A stretch of 64,000 nt of DNA from Candidatus Fibrimonadaceae bacterium. Lineage in GTDB: Bacteria; Fibrobacterota; Fibrobacteria; Fibrobacterales; Fibrobacteraceae. The DNA lies in assembly GCA_031281275.1 (NCBI GenBank), contig JAITFP010000087.1:38128-102127 (forward strand). Direction: 5' to 3'. The notes beneath the pieces were generated by a model. The model saw only the letters and a list, made by a program, of their open reading frames with translations. It did no database searches and was not told the DNA's origin. The position numbers and the translations under genes are program-made. The stretch's first letter is position 1. Every line of letters begins with the position of its first letter. This document shows positions 36,713 to 45,177 of the stretch, one piece after another.

Positions 36713-39142
36713 TTAAATTCCCATTGCATTTGCCAGCTTTGCAAGGTCTTCGTTTTCTGGGAAAGTTTCTTTTGCCTTTGAAACAATTTTTATTGCCTCT
36801 TGAAGATTATTTGTCAATACCAAGGCTTGACCGTAAAGAAATGCGAATTCAGGAGTATTTTGCAGGTCTTTTTTCAAAAATTCCAAATTGTCAAGTGCTT
36901 CCACCGCCCTATCTCTGGCAATGTAAATTTCTGCCAAAGCGAGGGAATTATACTGCGTTCCTAGCATCATGGTTTTAAGAATCTTGAGAATTTCTATTGC
37001 AATTGGAATATGCTCGGTTTTTTTCCAGTATTCCGCTAAAAACTGCAAAGATTTTATATGGATTTGCATAATGTTGGATGGCAGAGAAGTGGTTTGCTGA
37101 GTGAGAACGGCACAATAGCCAAACCATCTAACCGCCTCTTCGTTTTTTCCTAAGATAGCTAATATTTGAGCTCTTTTAAGCATTGAGGGTTCAAACTGCA
37201 CTTCTAGCAGAGATTGTTCTAGTATTTCAAGAGCGCCTTCCAAATCTCCCTGCTGCTCTAAAATACAGGCTATATCGTGAGGCAAAAGCACACGTAGTTC
37301 GTTGTAGCCTTGACTCTTTGCTTCTTTTAAAGATTCCTTCAGCCATTTGATAGCATTTTCTTTTTCGCCCAGAATGTTGTAACAAGTTCCGTAATGGTAC
37401 ATATCAAGCGGATTCATTCCTTTTTCGTCTGGGAATTGTTCCTTGAAAAGTTCCAAATTACGTCTTTGTTTTTCTTTTAATATATTTGGGTCATCGTATC
37501 CGGTGTGTATAATTTCTAAGGGCAATTTAGCTTCAAAAAAACCTAGCTTGCGAATACTGGGCAAAATTTGTTCGTGTATGCGTCCTTCAAATTTTATTTG
37601 CTCTTTGTTTGGGAATATCCTTATTTGCAAAAATTTTGTGCCACTGTTATCGCTAACTTCTAAGTAGAACACTTTGTTCGGTGTTTCCCTATTTAATATA
37701 TTGCGAATTTCATTAAGTGTATTTTCTGGTATTCTATCGTCTGCGTCTAGCCAAATTATCCAGCGGCAAGTGGCTTTTGAAATGCAATAGTTTCTCGCAG
37801 CAGAAAAATCTTTTGTCCATTCAAAATGCTCTATTTTTGCGCCATAACTCTTTGCTATTTCAATGGTTTTATCGCTAGAGCCTGTATCTGTGACTATAAT
37901 TTCGTCTGCGAGTCCTTGGGCAGATTTGAGGCATTCGCCTATATTTTTTTCTTCGTTTTTAGCAATAATGCAAAGGGAGAGCAAGGGGCGTTTGTCGTTT
38001 TTGTTTTGCAGCGCTGCTTGCGCTCGCTCAAACAAAAATTTTGCCTCTTGATGGTCTTTATCTCCTTTTAAAATTTCTTCTGCATAATTTTTTGAAAGCT
38101 TGAAATTTCCTTCTTGAAATTCCCAATGGCTCAAATGTTTTAGGGAGTCTTGCTTTATTATAAAATAGTTTGTGCCGTTGCTTGAAACATCTGGTTTTAG
38201 GCTTAGCACTTTTCTGAAATATGGCATGCTCTCTTTTATTTTTTTTTGTGTCATTAAAAGGGTTCCCATGCAATAATACGCTTCTTCATTTTTTGGAAAT
38301 TGCTTTATGCATTGTTCAAAGACTTCCTTTGCTTCATCAAATTTATTTTGCGTGGCTAAATGCCTTCCAAGTTTGCTCATAGAGCCATTTTTGAGAGGCA
38401 TCTGGTCAAGAGTGCAGGGAAATTCTGAGGCTCGTCTGTAATATTCCACGGCTTTGTCCATTTCTTTTAAAACGGAATAAGAGTCGCCTAATTCTAGCAA
38501 GCCTTCTATGCGTTTTTCTTGCTCTGGGTCTGCTAGTTGAATTTCCAAATTTCTTTTTGCTTTTTTTTCACGGATTTCTTGTGTTTCGTAGCCCATGTGC
38601 CAAATTAAAATATTTGTGTTTACAACATTCAAACCCAAATTGGCAGCTGCATTTATCACGCTTTCGTGTATGCGCCCCTCAAAGCGCATTTTTGGGTGGT
38701 TTGGAAACATTCTCGCCTGCATAAACCTCAGTCCCGTTGGCTTGCCATTTTCCGTGTTGCAAACGGTAAAAGAAACCATGCGGTCTAGGGGGGTGGTTTT
38801 TAAGTTGAGGAAAGATTTTACTTGGTCTGGAGGAACATAGTCGTCTGCGTCCATCCATAAAATCCAAGAGCAGGTGGCTTTTTCAAAACTCAAATTGCGC
38901 GAATATGAAAAATCTCCAATCCACTCGGATTGCATTAAAACAGTTTTTGGAAATGATCTTACAATCTCAATGGTTCTATCTGTTGAGCCTGTGTCGTTTA
39001 CAATAATTTCGTCTGCAAAAGGCAAAAAGCTTTGAATGGCGCGCCCAATATTTGCTTCTTCGTTTTTAACAATCATGCAAATAGAAAGCGTGTTTCTTTT
39101 CCCAACGCAAGGCAGGGGCTGTTTTATGGTTCCAAAAGGCAT
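36713..39142 (-). CDS. Tandem family-2 glycosyltransferase with TPR repeats
   Basis: 809 aa built from two similar halves. Each half has a GT2 GT-A domain: first LSICMIVKNEEANIGRAI with DTGSTDRT and WMDADD, second LSLCIIAKNEEKNIGECL with DTGSSDKT and WLDADD. Each is followed by TPR-like helices (for example AVEYYRRASEF and AYYCMGTLLMTQKKIKESMPYF; later GALEILEQSL). Both DxD motifs are intact, so both halves may be catalytic. Such proteins usually glycosylate proteins or surface glycans in the cytoplasm, but acceptor and sugar are unknown. A TATATT at 39150-39155 (minus strand) lies 7 nt before the ATG. Confidence 0.88.
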   Translation of the reverse strand: MPFGTIKQPLPCVGKRNTLSICMIVKNEEANIGRAIQSFLPFADEIIVNDTGSTDRTIEIVRSFPKTVLMQSEWIGDFSYSRNLSFEKATCSWILWMDADDYVPPDQVKSFLNLKTTPLDRMVSFTVCNTENGKPTGLRFMQARMFPNHPKMRFEGRIHESVINAAANLGLNVVNTNILIWHMGYETQEIREKKAKRNLEIQLADPEQEKRIEGLLELGDSYSVLKEMDKAVEYYRRASEFPCTLDQMPLKNGSMSKLGRHLATQNKFDEAKEVFEQCIKQFPKNEEAYYCMGTLLMTQKKIKESMPYFRKVLSLKPDVSSNGTNYFIIKQDSLKHLSHWEFQEGNFKLSKNYAEEILKGDKDHQEAKFLFERAQAALQNKNDKRPLLSLCIIAKNEEKNIGECLKSAQGLADEIIVTDTGSSDKTIEIAKSYGAKIEHFEWTKDFSAARNYCISKATCRWIIWLDADDRIPENTLNEIRNILNRETPNKVFYLEVSDNSGTKFLQIRIFPNKEQIKFEGRIHEQILPSIRKLGFFEAKLPLEIIHTGYDDPNILKEKQRRNLELFKEQFPDEKGMNPLDMYHYGTCYNILGEKENAIKWLKESLKEAKSQGYNELRVLLPHDIACILEQQGDLEGALEILEQSLLEVQFEPSMLKRAQILAILGKNEEAVRWFGYCAVLTQQTTSLPSNIMQIHIKSLQFLAEYWKKTEHIPIAIEILKILKTMMLGTQYNSLALAEIYIARDRAVEALDNLEFLKKDLQNTPEFAFLYGQALVLTNNLQEAIKIVSKAKETFPENEDLAKLANAMGI

Positions 39143-39165
39143 TATGTGGAATATAGAAAATCAAA

Positions 39166-41001
39166 CTACCTTCCCTTTGGAGTTAAGGTAAATTCATCAA
39201 CCTTTACATTCTCTGTAGTATAAGTTGTTGCGTTAATGGTTTTGCCATTCACTTTGAATATGGTGTAATTTGGCGTGTAGTTTGGCAAATAATTTGTTCT
39301 AGTAGCCGCTACGCAAAAGTCTGTTGATAGGGGCCATTTGTCTTTTGTATCTGAGGTGGTTTTTCTGAATGCCTGCAAACCCCTAGTTAAGTCCACAAGC
39401 ACAGGGTGTTCCTCGGAATAACCAGCCGTAGCTGCAAACTCACCATTCACAATGGCATCGTACATCGTTGAATTGGAGAAAGGGAAAGGAGGGTAGAATT
39501 TTACGCCGCTTGCCGTTGTAAAGGTTAAATATATGGTACCTTTATCTGTGCTCCTAACGCTATATTTTTTAGTGTTGTCCCATTTCATAAGATGGCTTCT
39601 AACGTGTATATGGTCGTGCCCAGAGATAACTATGTCCACACCTTCGTCTGTTATTAGCTTTTCAAAACCAGCATCTATATAATGTTGAATTTCCATATCG
39701 CAAGCATGGCTAGAAATGCTGGTGGTTGATTTATGGTGCTGGACAATGAGCCAATCGTACCCGCTATGAGCGGCTTTTGCGGCTTTGATAACCTTTTCAT
39801 ATTCAGCCATGCTAGTCTTTGCCGCAGCCAAATCCTTTGGAGCGTAACCCGTATTAAATGCAACAAAGAGAATGTTGTTATAGAGATAATAGTAATTGCC
39901 AGCTACACCAGTGTATATGCCATAACCACTTGAATTAGATACATTAGGCATATTGAAGTGGTGCATATATTCTTGATGCCCATCGTGGTTACCCACTACT
40001 GGAGCAAAAGGAAGACTGCGTAGCCCTTCTGGGGCAAAGAATTTTGTGTATTGACTTGGGGAATAAGTATAAGAATCAACTTGGTCGCCGGCGCTTACGA
40101 TGAATGTGGCTTCTGTCTCAGTTATTTTTTTAACAACGTCTGCCCAGCCTTGAGCAGTGGTAGATGGCGAGGCTTTGGGTTTGGTATTATTATCCTGAGC
40201 ACCATCGGTAATCTGAGGGTCTGTTATTACGGCAAATGTGAAAACACTGCCAGATGGCGGAGTTTTGTAGTTATAGTCATTGCTCCAGTCTTTGTCGTTA
40301 TTTGATACGGAATATTTATAACTTGTAGCTGGGGTTAAGCCTGTGATGGTGGCTTTATGAACGCATTTTCCCGAAGGTCCTTTTGCTGCTGTTCCTGTAA
40401 AAACATTTACAAGGCTGCCGCTTGCGTTAAAAATACGAACTAGGGTTTTGCCATCGTCTGTGCTTGTGCTTGAGCAATTAGCAGATGTTGAAATCCAATT
40501 GAGATTGAGATTTGCAGTGGTTGCTCCGGGTGTTAGTCCGAGCATTTCTGGAGTGAATCTGGTTCCATAAGATAAAGAGCCGCTACTGCCAGCTATTACA
40601 TTTGCACTGCTACTAGATACGCTATTGCTAGACACGCCTCTGCTAGAGCTAGACACATTGTTGGCAGAACTAGACATAACATTGCTAGAGCTAGACATGC
40701 CGTTGCTGGAACTAGAAGCATTTACAGAACTGCTTGAACTGTCGGAATCGCTGGAACTGCTGCTTATCTCAAGGCTGCTGGATACGCCGCTATCTGAGCT
40801 GGAACTAGGTACTGCGATTGCAGAAGATGAAGAAAAGCCAATGTTTGGTTCGGAAGCACTTGAAGATGATAAATCTTCATATCCATCCGAAGACGAAGAA
40901 TCTTCTAAAGCTCCGCCTCCGGGGGGATTGTTATTATTGCCATTATTGCAGGCAAATATCAGCAGACTAGCGAAAAATACACACCAACACTTATATTTCA
41001 T
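39166..41001 (-). CDS. Lipoprotein metallophosphoesterase, purple-acid-phosphatase-like
   Basis: 611 aa. Lipoprotein signal MKYKCWCVFFASLLIFAC, then about 120 residues of Ser-rich linker, then a fibronectin-like N-domain (ATITGLTPATSYKYSVSNNDKDW) as in purple acid phosphatases, then a calcineurin-like phosphoesterase domain with the metal-binding blocks ITDPQITDG, SAGDQVDS, VVGNHDGH, VQHHKS and SGHDHIHVRS. The first metal motif is DPQ rather than DxH, as in some related phosphoesterases. RBS AGGAGG precedes the ATG. Probably surface-exposed; substrate (phosphomonoester, nucleotide or phospholipid) unknown. Confidence 0.88.
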   Translation of the reverse strand: MKYKCWCVFFASLLIFACNNGNNNNPPGGGALEDSSSSDGYEDLSSSSASEPNIGFSSSSAIAVPSSSSDSGVSSSLEISSSSSDSDSSSSSVNASSSSNGMSSSSNVMSSSANNVSSSSRGVSSNSVSSSSANVIAGSSGSLSYGTRFTPEMLGLTPGATTANLNLNWISTSANCSSTSTDDGKTLVRIFNASGSLVNVFTGTAAKGPSGKCVHKATITGLTPATSYKYSVSNNDKDWSNDYNYKTPPSGSVFTFAVITDPQITDGAQDNNTKPKASPSTTAQGWADVVKKITETEATFIVSAGDQVDSYTYSPSQYTKFFAPEGLRSLPFAPVVGNHDGHQEYMHHFNMPNVSNSSGYGIYTGVAGNYYYLYNNILFVAFNTGYAPKDLAAAKTSMAEYEKVIKAAKAAHSGYDWLIVQHHKSTTSISSHACDMEIQHYIDAGFEKLITDEGVDIVISGHDHIHVRSHLMKWDNTKKYSVRSTDKGTIYLTFTTASGVKFYPPFPFSNSTMYDAIVNGEFAATAGYSEEHPVLVDLTRGLQAFRKTTSDTKDKWPLSTDFCVAATRTNYLPNYTPNYTIFKVNGKTINATTYTTENVKVDEFTLTPKGR

Positions 41002-41070
41002 AAATGCCTCCTAATTTTAATATAGGAAATTCGTAACTAGTTCGTAACGAATTTGTAATATTGTCTGTCC

Positions 41071-41103
41071 AAAAAGTGTTTAAACAGTGTTTAAACACTT
41101 TTT
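41071..41103. promoter_or_regulatory. 33-bp perfect palindrome between phosphoesterase and spoVG
   Basis: Arms AAAAAGTGTTTAAACA (41071-41086) and TGTTTAAACACTTTTT (41088-41103) around a single G. Within it GTGTTTAAACA occurs twice at 11-bp spacing, about one helical turn. Its centre is about 89 bp before the predicted sigma-54 transcription start of spoVG, the usual place for an enhancer-binding protein. Confidence 0.8.
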
Positions 41104-41150
41104 AGACACTTTAAAACTGCGAAATTGACTCAGAAATGCGGTTTTTTGCT

Positions 41151-41165
41151 TGGCACGGAAATTGT
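41151..41165 (+). promoter_or_regulatory. Candidate sigma-54 promoter of spoVG
   Basis: TGGCACG-N4-TTGT (41151-41157 and 41162-41165) matches the sigma-54 consensus TGGCACG-N4-TTGC except for the last base. A sigma-70-like reading (TTGGCA, 16 bp, TATAGA) overlaps it and cannot be excluded. Confidence 0.5.
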
Positions 41166-41197
41166 CTTTATTATAGAAAATTTAACAAGAGGTTTTT

Positions 41198-41497
41198 ATG
41201 AAAAAAGAATCTAAATCTTTCTTTGATGTACTCACTTGCACCAATGTGCAAGTTTATCCATTCAAAGAATCCAGTGGAAAAACTAAAGCCTATGCTAGGG
41301 TAACGCTAAATGAGCAACTCCAGCTCACTGGGCTTAGAGTTGTTGATGGTGTTAATGGATTTTTTGTTTCTTATCCGATTGACCCGCGAAACAAAGATGA
41401 GGATTACCACTCAATTTACTATCCGCTGAACAAGGAGTTGCGTGAACATATTGAGCAATGCGTGCTGGAGAAATATCAAGAGATTGCCGCTGCATAA
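41198..41497 (+). CDS. spoVG: SpoVG family regulatory nucleic-acid-binding protein
   Basis: 99 aa, close to the usual 90-100. SpoVG is a small site-specific DNA/RNA-binding global regulator found in Bacillota, spirochaetes and others. The typical opening (VQVYPFKESSGKTKAYARVTLNEQLQLTGLRVVDG) and the block GFFVSYPIDP...DYHSIYYPLNKELRE are intact. An AAGAGG ribosome-binding site precedes the ATG. The stop overlaps the comM start (TAATG), so it leads a five-gene operon (spoVG, comM, pyrG, comEA-like, rhomboid). Its promoter region has an unusual palindrome and a sigma-54-like element. Confidence 0.93.
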   Translation: MKKESKSFFDVLTCTNVQVYPFKESSGKTKAYARVTLNEQLQLTGLRVVDGVNGFFVSYPIDPRNKDEDYHSIYYPLNKELREHIEQCVLEKYQEIAAA

Positions 41498-43026
41498 TGT
41501 TCCAAAGAATAAAAAGCGCGGCACTCCGCGGCATAGAGGCAATTCCTGTGGAAATAGAGGTGGATAGCACTTCTGGACTTCCGGGGTTTTCGCTTGTGGG
41601 TTTGCCGGATAATGCTGTGCGCGAGGCAAGGGAACGTGTGGTTGCCGCTATGCGGAGTTGCGGGTTTTACGGTTGCTCCACCAGAATGACCGTGAATATG
41701 TCGCCTGCGGATTTGCGCAAAGAGGGTGCTGCTTTTGACCTTGGACTTGCTATTGGAATATTAACTGCCACGGAACAAATTGTAGTTAATGAGCTTGAAA
41801 ATTTTTTGTTTTTGGGTGAACTTTCCTTAGATGGCAAACTGCGCCCCGTGCATGGAGTTTTGGCAGTTGCAGCAGACCTCGCTCGCAGTGCGCCGCAAAC
41901 AATTCTCGTTGTTCCGCACGAAAATGCTGGGGAGGCAACTTGCGTGGAAAGTCTTAAAGTTATAGCGCCAAAAACATTGGAAGAGTGTTTAAACGGGTTG
42001 CAGAGACCCGAACGGGTTTATTGTTCCTACCCAGAATGTGGTTCGGTCTCTGCAATCCAAAACAAAATCCCAGATTTTTCCCAAGTGTATGGAATGGCAA
42101 ACGTTAAACGCGCTCTTGAAATTTCCGCAGCCGGAGCGCATAATTTTCTTTTGGTTGGTTCGCCAGGTTCTGGGAAAACCCTTTCCGCACGATGTTTGCC
42201 GGGCATTTTGCCTGCTATGCGTCAAAATGAATCTCTGGAAAGCACAATAATACACTCATGCGCGGGAACATTTAATTTCAGTGAAGGCTTAATGAAAAAT
42301 CGCCCTTTTAGGTCGCCGCATCACACGGCAACGGTTGCCTCTCTTGTTGGTGGAATGAAGCTCAGACCAGGCGAGGCAAGCCTCGCTCACAATGGAGTTC
42401 TTTTTTTGGATGAGCTGCCAGAATTTCAGCGAGCGGCATTGGAAAGTTTGAGGCAGCCTTTGGAAGAGGGTATAATTCGCTTGAACAGAGCAAGAGGTAG
42501 CATAAATTTTCCGGCAAATTTTGTTTTGGGCGCGGCTATGAATCCTTGCCCTTGCGGTTATGCAATGGACAAGCGCAGAGATTGCCGCTGCCTGCCCGAA
42601 GCAATAAAACGCTACAGAGCCAAGGTCTCTGGTCCATTGCTAGACAGAATAGACCTTCAGGTGTCTGTTCCCTCTGTTCCAATAGATGAAAACAGATTGA
42701 GTGGAGGTGGCGAGAGTTCAAGTGAAATACAAAAACGAGTTGAAGCAGCTTGCGAAATTCAGGAGAGGCGGCTTAAAGAGAGAAAAATTTTTCGCAATGG
42801 GCATTTAGATGGCAAAACCCTTAAAGACATTCTTTTTTGGGAAAGTGAATCAGAAAATTTTGCGATGAAAGCTGCGGAAAAATGGCGAATGAGCCACAGA
42901 GGATACGATAGAATGTTAAAAGTTGCTCGCACCATTGCAGATTTGAGGCAGAGCAGCAGGGTAGAGAGAGCAGACCTTGCAGAGGCAATTCAATACAGAG
43001 CCTTGGAGACCACATGGATAGATTGA
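41497..43026 (+). CDS. comM: ComM/YifB family Mg-chelatase-like AAA ATPase
   Basis: ComM is a hexameric helicase-like ATPase that promotes branch migration during natural transformation. The start at 41497 (MFQRIKSAALRGIEAIPVEIEVD) matches the family; an in-frame ATG at 41458 lies inside spoVG. Walker A is LLVGSPGSGKTLSAR and Walker B FLDELPEF, with the Lon-protease-like N-domain GLPGFSLVGLPDNAVREARERV and the Mg-chelatase C-domain with the Cys-rich MNPCPCGYAMDKRRDCRC. Length 509 aa, normal. With comF and the comEA-like gene it suggests competence for DNA uptake. Confidence 0.95.
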   Translation: MFQRIKSAALRGIEAIPVEIEVDSTSGLPGFSLVGLPDNAVREARERVVAAMRSCGFYGCSTRMTVNMSPADLRKEGAAFDLGLAIGILTATEQIVVNELENFLFLGELSLDGKLRPVHGVLAVAADLARSAPQTILVVPHENAGEATCVESLKVIAPKTLEECLNGLQRPERVYCSYPECGSVSAIQNKIPDFSQVYGMANVKRALEISAAGAHNFLLVGSPGSGKTLSARCLPGILPAMRQNESLESTIIHSCAGTFNFSEGLMKNRPFRSPHHTATVASLVGGMKLRPGEASLAHNGVLFLDELPEFQRAALESLRQPLEEGIIRLNRARGSINFPANFVLGAAMNPCPCGYAMDKRRDCRCLPEAIKRYRAKVSGPLLDRIDLQVSVPSVPIDENRLSGGGESSSEIQKRVEAACEIQERRLKERKIFRNGHLDGKTLKDILFWESESENFAMKAAEKWRMSHRGYDRMLKVARTIADLRQSSRVERADLAEAIQYRALETTWID

Positions 43027-43049
43027 TATTTTCTACTTTGGGATTTTAT

Positions 43050-44738
43050 ATGAGTGATAGCTGTTACAATGGAAAGAGCAAATTTATTTTTATCACAGGC
43101 GGAGTTTTGTCTGGTCTTGGTAAAGGAGTGGCGGCTGCATCCATAGGTGCGCTTCTCTCTCGTTTTCGCGTGATTCCGGTGAAATGCGATGGTTATTTGA
43201 ATGTGGACCCCGGTACTATGAATCCAATTGAGCACGGAGAGGTTTTTGTTTTGGACGATGGTGGCGAAGTTGATATGGACTTCGGTCATTACGAGCGTTT
43301 TTTGGGAATAAATGCCAAATCTGAATGGAACTTAACTATGGGCAGGGTGTTTTCCACCTTGATGGAAAGAGAAAAGCAGGGTGTTTATGCAGGCACAACA
43401 ATTCAATTCATTCCGCACGTGACCGATGTTATAAAAGACCATTTTTTTAGAATTTCAAGCAAAGAAAGTGCAGATATATTGCTTATTGAAATTGGCGGAA
43501 CGGTGGGGGATTTGGAAAATGAGTTTTACATAGAAGCAGCGCGCCAGCTTTCGCACATAGTGGGTCCAGACAAATGCCTTTTTGCGCATTTAACTTATGT
43601 TCCAATTCCAACAGGCACCCAAGAGCAAAAATCAAAGCCAACGCAAATGTCCGTGCGTGATTTGAATGAAAAGGGAATTTACCCAGATATTATAATAGGT
43701 CGTTGCAGCAAGCAGCTCACTCCGAAAATCAAAGAGAAAATTGCGCTTTATGGAAATATTCCCAGCAAAAATGTGATATCGGAATTAGATGTAAAATCTG
43801 TTTATGAAATTCCGCTTGGTTTTCAAGAAGAGGGGATTTTAGATATAATATTTAAAAAATTAAAACTAGCTGGTGCAAATTCCACCAGAATGAACGAATG
43901 GAAACGTCTCGTTGAGGTTAACAAAAAAAATTACAAGGAACCTAAGAAAACGCTGAAAGTTGCTCTGTGCGGAAAATACACCAAGTTAGAAGATTCTTAC
44001 GCAAGCATTAGAGAGGCTATAATTCACGCCGCTACGCATTTGAACCTAGCTTGCAACTTGAAAATGATAGACACGGAACTTCTTGAAAAATCTGAAAACA
44101 CAAATAATTTGGAATACATAAAAAACCAGCTTGCAGATGTTGATGCTGTTATAGTGCCGAGCGGTTTGGGGAGGCGTGGAATGGAAGGAAAAATTTCTGT
44201 TATACATGCGGCTCGCGAAATGAAAATTCCTTTTCTTGGGATTGGATATGGGATGCAGCTTGCGGTTGTGGAATTTGCCCGCCATAAATGCGGCTTGCCG
44301 CTTGCCAGCACTGTGGAAGTTGAATCTGAGGGCATAGAGGTAAAAGAACCTGTAATTACATATTTGCCAAGCCCAGAATATGTTAAAGTTTTAGACGGAA
44401 TGCTAAGAAAAGGTGGGCACGATGTTTTTTTGAAAAAAGGTTCTTTAGTGGAAAAAATTTACGATGGGGCTTCTATAATAAGAGAGAGATTCAGGCACCG
44501 CCACGAAGTTAATCCCAGATATGTCAGCAAAATAGAAGAAAATGGAATGCTATTTTCTGGCCATTCCGCTAAACAAGACTGCATAATGCATATTATGGAA
44601 ATATCAGAGCATCCATTTTTTGTGGGCTGCCAGTTTCACCCAGAACTAACATCAAATTTGTTAAAACCAGCTCCATTATTTTACCATTTGTTAAAAGCGG
44701 GCGAAAAAAGAAACAGCGGTAGAATTGAAAATGAATAG
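43050..44738 (+). CDS. pyrG: CTP synthase with inactivated glutaminase site
   Basis: CTP synthase aminates UTP to CTP. The N-terminal amidoligase domain (about 1-280) has ITGGVLSGLGKGVAAASIG and VDPGTMNPIEHGEVFVLDDGGE. The C-terminal class I glutamine amidotransferase domain (about 310-560) keeps the FHPE dyad, but the nucleophile motif LGICLGMQ reads LGIGYGMQ, replacing the catalytic Cys by Gly399, and the oxyanion motif GGFG reads SGLG. It should therefore be unable to use glutamine and depend on free ammonia (inference). The start at 43050 matches the family opening; the ATG at 43014 overlaps comM. The stop overlaps the next gene by 14 bp. Confidence 0.9.
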   Translation: MSDSCYNGKSKFIFITGGVLSGLGKGVAAASIGALLSRFRVIPVKCDGYLNVDPGTMNPIEHGEVFVLDDGGEVDMDFGHYERFLGINAKSEWNLTMGRVFSTLMEREKQGVYAGTTIQFIPHVTDVIKDHFFRISSKESADILLIEIGGTVGDLENEFYIEAARQLSHIVGPDKCLFAHLTYVPIPTGTQEQKSKPTQMSVRDLNEKGIYPDIIIGRCSKQLTPKIKEKIALYGNIPSKNVISELDVKSVYEIPLGFQEEGILDIIFKKLKLAGANSTRMNEWKRLVEVNKKNYKEPKKTLKVALCGKYTKLEDSYASIREAIIHAATHLNLACNLKMIDTELLEKSENTNNLEYIKNQLADVDAVIVPSGLGRRGMEGKISVIHAAREMKIPFLGIGYGMQLAVVEFARHKCGLPLASTVEVESEGIEVKEPVITYLPSPEYVKVLDGMLRKGGHDVFLKKGSLVEKIYDGASIIRERFRHRHEVNPRYVSKIEENGMLFSGHSAKQDCIMHIMEISEHPFFVGCQFHPELTSNLLKPAPLFYHLLKAGEKRNSGRIENE

Positions 44739-45177
44739 CGCAGAAAAAAGTTTTTTGTGTTTGGCTCTTTTTCTTTTTGCCTTGGGTGGCATTTCTCGCT
44801 TGGGATTTTTCAGCGAAATTTCTCCTTTGGAAAGCGTTTTTTTGCCCGTGAATGAAGTTGCTGTTATAGACACTATTAATGCCATAGATACTGTTGTTAA
44901 TGAATTAGTTGCAGATAAAGAGGAAGTAGCCAAATCGGTCAAACATACAAGAGAAAAAAAACCAAAAAAGAAGGCTCCGGCATTTCCGCTTCCCATAAAT
45001 ACCGCAAGCAATGAAGACCTGTGCTTTATAAAGGGAGTTGGTCCTTCGCTTGCGCAAAAAATAATTGATTACAGGGAAAAAAATGGCAATTTTCGCACAG
45101 CAAAAGATTTGGAAAAAGTCCCCGGAATTGGTGCGAAAAAAAGGCAGGCTATGGAAGAATTTGTGAGGTTTGACTGA
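44725..45177 (+). CDS. ComEA-like helix-hairpin-helix DNA-binding protein
   Basis: 150 aa. One N-terminal transmembrane segment (about 8-25), a Lys-rich spacer (KKPKKKAPAFPLP), then two helix-hairpin-helix motifs (about 92-148): FIKGVGPSLAQKIIDYREKNG and PGIGAKKRQAMEEF, after the classic INTASNEDL. This is the layout of ComEA, the membrane-anchored DNA receptor for transformation. The start may be 44725 or 44731. It overlaps pyrG and abuts the rhomboid gene with a 1-bp overlap. Confidence 0.88.
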   Translation: MKMNSAEKSFLCLALFLFALGGISRLGFFSEISPLESVFLPVNEVAVIDTINAIDTVVNELVADKEEVAKSVKHTREKKPKKKAPAFPLPINTASNEDLCFIKGVGPSLAQKIIDYREKNGNFRTAKDLEKVPGIGAKKRQAMEEFVRFD

